Source of the DNA: Spirosomataceae bacterium
Lineage (GTDB): Bacteria; Bacteroidota; Bacteroidia; Cytophagales; Spirosomataceae
Direction: 5' to 3'
Length of the DNA: 12,010 bases
Assembly (NCBI GenBank): GCA_030731175.1
Contig: JANQUM010000016.1
Coordinates: 1 to 12,010 of the forward strand
This document shows positions 5,997 to 12,010 of this stretch, piece by piece. The position numbers were made by a program, and so were the translations under genes. The stretch's first letter is position 1; each line of letters begins with the position of its first letter. Below the pieces are notes generated by a model. It was not told the DNA's origin, ran no database searches, and worked only from the letters and a program-made list of their open reading frames with translations.

Positions 5997-8429
5997 TTAG
6001 TTTGTTCCCGTAGCTGCTCCTTGCGTTTTCTTCGCTTCCTGCATTGGGTTTGTGCGGTTAAACGAACCACGCTTAAATAACTCAAACTTGGTTGGTTGAG
6101 CGGGTTCACGCGGGAACATATTGTCAGATTCATCGATGTCCGCAATTTCGTAGAAAGGATCGAGGATAAACTTCTTTACCCGCTTTGCCGTTGCTACGGT
6201 TTTCGTGATTTCGGCATCGTTAGTTCTCCAAATTTCGGCAGGGTAACGCACCACTTCTGAAGTTCCGTCTTCAAATTCCATTTTCACGATTACGGGCATA
6301 ACCAAACCGCCTTTGTTTTTAACTTTCAGCGTGTAGTAATTCATGCCTTTTTCCATCAATTCTTTCTCTTCAGCAGAAAGCGTCGAAAGGAATTTCTCGT
6401 ACTTCTTTTTATCGTTATCTGTTACCGCAAATTCGTCGTAAGAATTATAGAAATCCTTCATCGTTGGGTCGGCTTCTACTACGGTTTCTTTGATGTCCGT
6501 TTTGTTACGGATATTGCTGATTGTCTGCTTACGGGCTTCGGCTTCTTTACGGGCTTCTGTCTTGGCAATTTCAGGATTCTGCGTATCTAACGAATACCAT
6601 TCTACCTCGGCGAGTGCCTGATCAACGGGCTGTGTTCCGTAGAACCAACCTTTCCAGAACCAATCTAAATCTACGCCCGAAGCGTCTTCCATGGTGCGGA
6701 AAAAATCGGCAGGTTTTGGATGCTTAAACGCCCACCGACGAGCGTACTCCTTGAAAGCGTAATCAAAAAGCTCACGTCCCATTACGGTTTCCCGCAAAAT
6801 ATTCAACGCCGTAGCAGGCTTTGAATAAGCGTTTGGTCCAAAATTAATGATGTTTTCGGAGTTGCTCATAATCGGCTTCAACTGCGACTGATCCATCTTC
6901 ATGTAAGATACAATCTTTTGTGGCTCGCCTCTTCTCGAAAGGAAATCACGATCCCATTCCTGCTCTGAAAGATACTGGCAAAACGAGTTCAAACCTTCGT
7001 CCATCCAAGACCATTGGCGTTCGTCTGAGTTTACAATCATCGGGAAGAAGTTGTGTCCTACTTCGTGAATAATTACGCCAATCATTCCGGCTTTTGTGCG
7101 ATCGCTGTATGTTCCATCTGCTTCTGGACGACCACCGTTGAAGCTAATCATCGGGTATTCCATTCCGCCGCCAGCGGTTGCGTGGCATGAAATTGCTACC
7201 GGATACGGATAATCAATCGAGTATTTTCCGTAAGTTTTTAGTGTGTGCTCTACTACGCGAGTAGAATATTGCTCCCAAAGTGGGTTTCCTTCTTTTGGGT
7301 AATAAGACATGCTCCAGATTTTCTTTCCGTTGTTGTAAACGTCGGTTTGCATGGCATCCCAAATGAATCTTCTTGACGATGCAAAAGCAAAATCCCGCAC
7401 GTTTTTAGCGTCGTAAATCCACGTTTGTTTGTCGGTAGATTTGTCTTTCATATTTTCAACTGCCTCGGCTTGCGTAACAATAATTACCGGAGTTTTTGAT
7501 TTTGAAGCATCGCTCATGCGTTTTTGCTGCTCGCGAGAAAGCACTTTTGAGTAATTTTGACATTCGCCGGTGGCAGCAACAATGTGATCCGCCGGAACGG
7601 TGATTGCCACTTTGTAATTGCCAAACGGAACGGCAAATTCGCCACGACCCATAAACTGCTTATGCTGCCAGCCGTTTACGTCGTCATAAACGCAAAGACG
7701 TGGAAACCAGTGAGCCATGAAATAATTGTAGTTACCGTCTTCCTCAAAAAACTCGTAACCTGAGCGACCGTAATACGCCATGATATTGAAGTCCCAGTCC
7801 ACCTGAAAAGTGTAAGTTTGCCCATTTTTTAAGACAATTGGTAAATCAACCCGCATCATGGTGCCGTTAATTGTGAATGGCAACGCCCCGCCACTTGCGG
7901 TTTTCACGGCTTTGATATTATAACCGTGATCTTTACTACCCGAAACTTCAGTATTTACCGAACTCGCCGAGTTCATACCTTCTAATTGTCGAGCTGTCAT
8001 TCTGTTTTCAATTCCTCCAGTGCGGCTCAACGCATTGATGGAGTTGTCTTTAAACATATTTTGGTCAAGCTGTAACCACAAATACCGCAATTCATCCGGC
8101 GAATTATTGGTGTACGTAATCATTTCTGTACCCGTAATGCGTTGCGTAGCGTCATCAAGTTCTACTTTGATATCGTAGTCGGCGGTGTTTTGGAAGTAAT
8201 CTTTTCCCGGAGCTCCCGCCGCTGAGCGGTAGGTATTGGGCGTTGGAAGTTCTGTTCCCAATTGCTCAAAAGCGTTGTTGGCTTTGTTTTGGGCGGAAGA
8301 AAAGTTAGGTGCTAAAATAATAGCGGTTAGCAAAAAGATCGGAGATAGTAGATTTGAGATAGTAGATTTTTTGAAATCTCTAATCTCCAATCTAACACCT
8401 CTAATCTCAGAAATGTAATTGTTTTTCAT
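5997..8429 (-). CDS. Secreted M1-family zinc metallopeptidase
   Basis: An 810-residue protein of the gluzincin M1 (aminopeptidase N-like) family. The zinc site is complete: HEVGH at 455-459 and, after 18 residues, Glu478 within WMDEGLNSF, fitting HExxH-X18-E. Upstream, GGGMEY (420-425) takes the place of the GAMEN exopeptidase motif. The region after the signal peptide is the expected N-terminal beta domain, and the C-terminal part from about 600 is more divergent and charged. The signal peptide has a hydrophobic stretch at about 31-41 and likely cleavage after SSA46, so the enzyme should be periplasmic or exported. No lipobox Cys or obvious C-terminal sorting domain is seen. The ATG at 8429 is preferred over an in-frame GTG at 8486. 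Residues 8-30, before the hydrophobic core, are encoded by a short repeat, making an unusually long n-region. It likely trims peptides for nutrition or turnover; the exact specificity is unknown. Confidence 0.92.
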   Translation of the reverse strand: MKNNYISEIRGVRLEIRDFKKSTISNLLSPIFLLTAIILAPNFSSAQNKANNAFEQLGTELPTPNTYRSAAGAPGKDYFQNTADYDIKVELDDATQRITGTEMITYTNNSPDELRYLWLQLDQNMFKDNSINALSRTGGIENRMTARQLEGMNSASSVNTEVSGSKDHGYNIKAVKTASGGALPFTINGTMMRVDLPIVLKNGQTYTFQVDWDFNIMAYYGRSGYEFFEEDGNYNYFMAHWFPRLCVYDDVNGWQHKQFMGRGEFAVPFGNYKVAITVPADHIVAATGECQNYSKVLSREQQKRMSDASKSKTPVIIVTQAEAVENMKDKSTDKQTWIYDAKNVRDFAFASSRRFIWDAMQTDVYNNGKKIWSMSYYPKEGNPLWEQYSTRVVEHTLKTYGKYSIDYPYPVAISCHATAGGGMEYPMISFNGGRPEADGTYSDRTKAGMIGVIIHEVGHNFFPMIVNSDERQWSWMDEGLNSFCQYLSEQEWDRDFLSRRGEPQKIVSYMKMDQSQLKPIMSNSENIINFGPNAYSKPATALNILRETVMGRELFDYAFKEYARRWAFKHPKPADFFRTMEDASGVDLDWFWKGWFYGTQPVDQALAEVEWYSLDTQNPEIAKTEARKEAEARKQTISNIRNKTDIKETVVEADPTMKDFYNSYDEFAVTDNDKKKYEKFLSTLSAEEKELMEKGMNYYTLKVKNKGGLVMPVIVKMEFEDGTSEVVRYPAEIWRTNDAEITKTVATAKRVKKFILDPFYEIADIDESDNMFPREPAQPTKFELFKRGSFNRTNPMQEAKKTQGAATGTN
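8341..8408. repeat. Compound direct/inverted repeat inside the peptidase signal sequence
   Basis: GAGATAGTAGATTT occurs twice in perfect tandem (8342-8355 and 8356-8369). CTCTAATCTC occurs twice 21 bases apart (8378-8387 and 8399-8408). The two halves are also inverted relative to each other: 8350-8369 matches the reverse complement of 8374-8393 at 16 of 20 positions around a 4-base loop, so the RNA can form a long imperfect hairpin. The repeat encodes residues 8-30 of the peptidase precursor, just before the hydrophobic core of the signal peptide. Confidence 0.75.
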
Positions 8430-8460
8430 TTTCAATGAGTTAAGTTTTAGTGAATCGTTG

Positions 8461-8468
8461 CGAATATA
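8461..8468 (-). promoter_or_regulatory. Candidate -7 box for the peptidase gene
   Basis: On the - strand the bases read TATATTCG, one mismatch from the Bacteroidota TAnnTTTG -7 box. It would start transcription about 25 bases before the ATG at 8429. No convincing -33 TTTG is visible about 20 bases further upstream, so support is weak. Confidence 0.3.
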
Positions 8469-8630
8469 AGCAAAAGATAAATACACATTTCAGAAATGCG
8501 ATTGAATCGGTGGATTTGGCGATGAGATGTTGTATTAGACCGTTATTGATGGCATTTATAAGGTTATAATTGCTTTCGATAGATTAGAAAATTCTAAACT
8601 CGAAATGTGAGTCAAATCAATAAAACGATT

Positions 8631-8638
8631 TATTTTCG
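8631..8638 (+). promoter_or_regulatory. Candidate -7 box for the small membrane protein gene
   Basis: TATTTTCG differs by one base from the Bacteroidota TAnnTTTG box and would place the start of transcription some 37 bases before the ATG at 8682. A TGTG about 21 bases upstream is a poor -33 match. With the box at 8461-8468 it makes 8430-8681 look like a divergent promoter region. Nothing else distinct is visible in that stretch. Confidence 0.28.
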
Positions 8639-8681
8639 TACCCAGCTTAGTGCATTAAATCATTAACTAAACTCAAATGCA

Positions 8682-8858
8682 ATGAATATTACAGCCATAA
8701 TTGAATGGGCTTTAGTCGTATCAATACTCATCAGTTATTTACTTGGCTGGGTAATAAAAGACAACGCTAAAAAAGTAACGATTGAAAATCTTCAAGGAAT
8801 CCTGATATTCCTTTTGATTGTACTTGTTTTTGGTAAAAGAATTAGCGGTTTACTGTAA
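8682..8858 (+). CDS. Small two-helix membrane protein, 58 residues, unknown function
   Basis: An ATG at 8682 opens a 58-codon frame ending at TAA 8856-8858. The product has two hydrophobic stretches, about residues 4-25 (including ALVVSILISYLLGWVI) and 36-51 (GILIFLLIVLVFG). A short polar, Lys-rich linker (KDNAKKVTIENLQ) joins them, and the tail is basic (GKRISGLL). This is the layout of a helical-hairpin inner-membrane miniprotein with the linker probably cytoplasmic. Coding is supported by the coherent helix-linker-helix pattern and a promoter-like box upstream. It has no recognisable family. It sits alone between the divergent peptidase gene and the TolC-like gene, 167 bases before the latter's start. 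It could be a stand-alone small protein or an accessory of a membrane complex; an in-frame chance ORF is less likely but possible. Confidence 0.6.
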   Translation: MNITAIIEWALVVSILISYLLGWVIKDNAKKVTIENLQGILIFLLIVLVFGKRISGLL

Positions 8859-9025
8859 GTCTTATTGCTGACTTCTCTAAAGTACATGGTTGCTCATTGT
8901 CTATTTTGAGTCAAGTTGCCTCTTTCCCAAAATGCCACATTCCCACCTTTACACACCAAATTCGCCGCTTATCCTTTTTAGGTGGAACGCAAGTACTATT
9001 GTTTCGTAAACTTGCTTTCAGAAAA

Positions 9026-10537
9026 ATGAAAAAGATGACGCTAAATTTATCCTTTAAGCCCAAAAAACTACTTGTTCCCTTCTTTTTGTCCGCAGTTTTA
9101 TTTGCTGCTGAAAGCAATGCTCAAGGCGGTGCTATCGGAAACGACGACTCCGGCAATAACAACGCCGGAACGCCGTATTCACTGCAAGAGGCAATTGATT
9201 TCGCCCTGAGAAATAATATTCAGCTCAAACAGAGCAAACTCAGCGTAGAAAATAGCCTTAATACTTTAGAGCAATCACGGTGGTTGAAATACCCAAATTT
9301 GAACGGTAGTTTCGGACTGAACGGAAATTTAGGTCGAAACATTGACCCTTTTTCCAATCAAATCGTAACGCAGGCAATCACAACTAATAACATGGGCGTT
9401 GGGGCGAATGTAACCTTGTATAATGGTTATCGCATCAAAAACACTGTTGCGTTGAATGAGCTTAACCTTAACGCCGATCGACTTGATTTAGAAGCGAATC
9501 AAAATGATATTACCCTTAATGTCATCAACGCTTATTTGAATGTGCTTTCAACCGAAGACTTAATTGATGTTTCGAGAAAACAGCTTGAAGTTTCAAAGTA
9601 CCAAATAGACCGCACCCAGAAACTGGTAGAAGGTGGCGTACTTCCCGAAGTTAATTTATTTGACTTGGAAGCCCAACTTGCCAATGACGAACTACAATTA
9701 GTGAATGCCGAGAATAACCACGAATCTGCAAAACTAACGCTTAGGCAAGTGCTTAATGCACCGCCAACGCAAGATATTACAGTAGTGCGAGTAGAAGTAC
9801 CCGACCCCAAGATGCAACCTTACGCAGAAAGTGCCACGCAGGTTTATGAGGAGGCAATTCGGTATTTACCGCAAGTAAAAGCCGCCGAAGCACGCGTACT
9901 TGCCGCCAACAAAAATATTGAACTTGCCAGAACCGTTGGCTTGCCAAGTATAACGGCAAATCTAAACTGGAGAACGGCGTATTCTTCTGTTGCTCAAGAA
10001 ATCACAAGTGTTACCGAAACGTTTAACCCAATTGCAGTTTCAGCAACCGTTGACGGGCAGACCGTTCCGTTTGTACTCAACCTACCAAGTCAGAATTTTA
10101 CCCGTGAAAATATTGCGTATTTTAATCAACTTGGGAATAACCAAAATACGGCGGCGGGTATAAATATGAGCATTCCAATTTTCAATAGTTTCAATGCCAA
10201 ATACAACGTGCAAGGAGCGAAAATACAGAAAATGCAAAGTGAATTGCAAGTTGATAATACACTACTGACCATTCGTCAAAACGTAGATCAGGCATTTATT
10301 TCGATGTATAACGCCGCAAAAAGTTACTCCGCTACGCTCACTCAAGTGAAGGCTTTAGAGCGATCTTTTGAGGCGGCTGAGGTACGCTATAACGCTGGAG
10401 CAAGCGATTTTGTGGATTACAACCTTGCAAAAACCCGCTTAGACCAAGCTGCGTCAAACTTGATTCAGTCGAAATATAATTACGTTTTCAGAATCAAAAT
10501 TCTTGATTTTTACCAAAACAAACCACTTGATTTTTAA
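9026..10537 (+). CDS. TolC-like outer-membrane efflux channel
   Basis: A 503-residue precursor of the outer membrane efflux protein (OEP/TolC) family. A signal peptide (basic start, hydrophobic 15-28, likely cleavage after SNA32) is followed by a Gly/Asn-rich linker (34-50). The first OEP repeat starts at YSLQEAIDFALRNN (51 onward) and the second fills roughly the C-terminal half, with the long helical stretches expected for the periplasmic tunnel. The length matches the family. There is no lipobox Cys, so it is probably not lipid-anchored. Trimers form the channel through which a periplasmic adaptor and inner-membrane pump expel substrate. The ATG at 9026 is chosen because it gives a clean signal peptide; the frame stays open upstream to a TTG at 8897, but that extension is not signal-peptide-like. 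The adaptor gene follows after 106 bases on the same strand, supporting an exporter operon. Confidence 0.92.
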   Translation: MKKMTLNLSFKPKKLLVPFFLSAVLFAAESNAQGGAIGNDDSGNNNAGTPYSLQEAIDFALRNNIQLKQSKLSVENSLNTLEQSRWLKYPNLNGSFGLNGNLGRNIDPFSNQIVTQAITTNNMGVGANVTLYNGYRIKNTVALNELNLNADRLDLEANQNDITLNVINAYLNVLSTEDLIDVSRKQLEVSKYQIDRTQKLVEGGVLPEVNLFDLEAQLANDELQLVNAENNHESAKLTLRQVLNAPPTQDITVVRVEVPDPKMQPYAESATQVYEEAIRYLPQVKAAEARVLAANKNIELARTVGLPSITANLNWRTAYSSVAQEITSVTETFNPIAVSATVDGQTVPFVLNLPSQNFTRENIAYFNQLGNNQNTAAGINMSIPIFNSFNAKYNVQGAKIQKMQSELQVDNTLLTIRQNVDQAFISMYNAAKSYSATLTQVKALERSFEAAEVRYNAGASDFVDYNLAKTRLDQAASNLIQSKYNYVFRIKILDFYQNKPLDF

Positions 10538-10599
10538 TTTGCTTTGGCATTGCCTTCGCAGGAAAAGTATTAACCCCTTTCACTCAATTGCTAAAAGCT

Positions 10600-10617
10600 T
10601 CCCGATAACTATCGGGA
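10600..10617. repeat. Short perfect palindrome flanked by direct repeats
   Basis: TCCCGAT, loop AACT, ATCGGGA form a perfect 7-bp stem with a 4-base loop between the channel and adaptor genes. GCTAAAAGCTT (10590-10600) and GCCAAAAGCTT (10624-10634) are near-identical direct repeats on either side. There is no T-run, so it is not a typical terminator. It may tune expression or processing of the two-gene transcript, or be a small palindromic repeat element. Confidence 0.55.
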
Positions 10618-10643
10618 CTGATAGCCAAAAGCTTACAAAACAC

Positions 10644-12010
10644 ATGAAAAAGAACAAAACTTGGATAATCTTAGGAGCCATAGTACTTGCCATCGTACTC
10701 TTCTTGGTAATTGGTAAAAAAATGAAATGGATCGGTAAAGAAGAAGTTACCGAGGTAGAATTCACCACCGTTTCTACCGGAGATTTGACCGAAACCGTTT
10801 CGGCGTCTGGTAAAATTCAGCCCGAACTCGAAGTATCTATCACTCCAGACGTACCTGGCGAAATTATCGGACTTTACGTAGCAGAAGGTGATTCTGTTAA
10901 GAAAGGACAGTTGTTGTTAAAAATACAGCCCGAAAACTTCCTTTCGATTGTAGCACGTTTTGAAGCGGGCGTTAATCAAGCCAAAGCAAGTGCCGAGCAA
11001 TCAAAAGCGAGCATTTCGCGGGCAGAATCTCAATTTCTGCGTCAGGAAATAGAATTTAAACGTCAGAAGCAATTATTCGATAATAAAGTAGTCTCAAAAT
11101 CAGACTTTGAAACCGCTGAAACGCAACTTAAAGTTGCAAAACAAGACGTAGAAGCCGCCAAAGCGACTTACGAAGCCGCCAAATTTGGTATCAGAAGTGC
11201 CCAGGCAAGCTTGAGAGATGCATCTGAGAATTTACGCAGAACTAACGTATACGCACCCACAAACGGGATTGTATCGCTACTTGCCGTAGAACTTGGCGAG
11301 CGAGTGGTAGGAACCTCGCAAATGGCAGGAACAGAAATGCTTCGCATTGCCAACCTGAATGACATGGAAGTGCGGGTGAATGTAAACGAAAACGATATTG
11401 TTAGAGTTACAAGAGGTGATACCGCCATCATTGACGTGGATGCTTACAGTGCTTCGGGTAAGAAATTTAAAGGGGTGATAACGCAAATTGCCAACACAGC
11501 GAACGGAGCCGGCGGAGCGTTGGGGGCAGCATCCTCTTCGATAGATGCCGTGACAGAATTTGAGGTGCTAATTAAAATTTTGCCGTCGTCTTATCGTGAT
11601 TTAATTAACGTTGCTGCCGGAAAAAAATACCCTTTTAAGCCCGGTATGACCGCCACCGTTGATATTATCACCAATAGCAAAAAAGGCGTGGTAAGCATTC
11701 CGATTGCCGCCGTAACCACCAGAAGTGCGGGAAGTAGCAATACTGAAGAAAAAAATGACGATGACGACGAGCAAGTTGCTCAAGCTCCCGGGCCAACAAA
11801 GAAAGAACGCCCAGAGGAAATTGTATTCATAAACGATGCTGGTAAAGCCGTAAAACGTAAAGTTAAAACCGGAATAACGGATACCGTAGCCGGAACTATC
11901 GAAGTAATTGAAGGCCTAAAAGTAGGCGAAGAAATTATTTCAGGACCATTCTTAGAAGTCTCTAAACGCCTAAAAGACGGTGATAAAGTAGAGGCTAAGA
12001 AAGACAAGCC
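10644..12010 (+). CDS. MacA/HlyD-like periplasmic adaptor subunit of a tripartite exporter (3' end outside window)
   Basis: The frame starts at ATG 10644 and is still open at the window edge, giving 455 residues of an incomplete protein. An N-terminal membrane anchor (about 7-24) follows a basic start. The first lipoyl half-motif is at 79-94 (VAEGDSVKKGQLLLKI). A long Ala/Gln/Glu/Lys-rich alpha-hairpin coiled coil spans about 105-195, and the second lipoyl half begins at YAPTNG (203-208). Beta-barrel and membrane-proximal domains follow. By family knowledge it bridges an inner-membrane ABC (MacB) or RND pump to the TolC-like channel encoded just upstream. The MacA-like layout and Bacteroidota gene order favour a MacB-type ABC partner beyond the window, but RND cannot be excluded. 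An acidic then Pro/Lys-rich insert (368-392, including EEKNDDDDEQ) interrupts the C-terminal region. The leader has no strong Shine-Dalgarno signal. Confidence 0.9.
   Translation, partial: MKKNKTWIILGAIVLAIVLFLVIGKKMKWIGKEEVTEVEFTTVSTGDLTETVSASGKIQPELEVSITPDVPGEIIGLYVAEGDSVKKGQLLLKIQPENFLSIVARFEAGVNQAKASAEQSKASISRAESQFLRQEIEFKRQKQLFDNKVVSKSDFETAETQLKVAKQDVEAAKATYEAAKFGIRSAQASLRDASENLRRTNVYAPTNGIVSLLAVELGERVVGTSQMAGTEMLRIANLNDMEVRVNVNENDIVRVTRGDTAIIDVDAYSASGKKFKGVITQIANTANGAGGALGAASSSIDAVTEFEVLIKILPSSYRDLINVAAGKKYPFKPGMTATVDIITNSKKGVVSIPIAAVTTRSAGSSNTEEKNDDDDEQVAQAPGPTKKERPEEIVFINDAGKAVKRKVKTGITDTVAGTIEVIEGLKVGEEIISGPFLEVSKRLKDGDKVEAKKDK

Noticed and set aside
8430..8486. GTG start 19 codons upstream for the peptidase
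   Set aside because: The extension adds non-signal-like residues and overlaps the likely promoter box; ATG 8429 is the better start.
8897..9025. TTG-initiated 43-residue extension of the TolC-like protein
   Set aside because: It would bury the clear signal peptide starting MKKMTLNL; the open frame upstream appears to be chance.
9532..9959. Ser-rich and other - strand frames opposite the TolC-like gene
   Set aside because: Their composition is explained by complementing the codon pattern of the real gene; no independent support.
1..12010. CRISPR array, tRNA/rRNA genes, transposases, prophage or toxin-antitoxin/defence cassettes
   Set aside because: None of the corresponding repeats, conserved RNA segments or protein motifs were found on either strand.

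Overview
The window reads as chromosomal DNA from a Bacteroidota bacterium, most likely a Cytophagales-type organism. This is inferred from four things: two long FtsX/MacB-like permeases of the type abundant in that phylum, weak Shine-Dalgarno signals with A-rich leaders, promoter-like TAnnTTTG boxes, and small GC-rich intergenic hairpins in otherwise moderately AT-rich DNA. No species can be named from sequence alone. There are eight protein genes: five complete and long, one complete 58-residue gene, and one truncated at each window edge. I see no rRNA, tRNA, CRISPR array, transposase, phage gene or recognisable defence cassette.

Left part (1-664, + strand): the tail of an NTF2/SnoaL-like protein, a spacer with a GC-rich hairpin, then a MaoC-family (R)-specific enoyl-CoA hydratase. 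Its stop lies only 7 bases from the stop of a convergent gene. Middle (672-5594, - strand): two paralogous ~800-residue ABC-type permeases of the FtsX/MacB fold in tandem, separated by a 138-base spacer packed with three copies of a C-rich/GAA/G-rich hairpin repeat. Upstream of the pair is a sigma-54-like -24 element (with an atypical -12) and, about 97 bases before the predicted transcription start, a perfect 10-bp inverted repeat that looks like an enhancer/operator.

Centre (5595-8429): a 402-base spacer holds that control region, a possible small structured RNA, and a strong bidirectional terminator. Next comes a secreted M1-family zinc metallopeptidase on the - strand, whose signal peptide is elongated by a short inverted-repeat sequence translated in frame. 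Right part (8682-12010, + strand): a 58-residue two-helix membrane protein, then a TolC-like outer-membrane channel and a MacA/HlyD-like periplasmic adaptor cut by the window edge. The last two would form the outer-membrane and periplasmic parts of a tripartite exporter, whose inner-membrane pump is expected just beyond the window.

The main genes all belong to known families, and I see no novel multi-gene system. The most interesting signals are non-coding or small: the permease control region, the candidate small RNA, the repeat inside the peptidase leader, the hairpin repeat family, and the small membrane protein.
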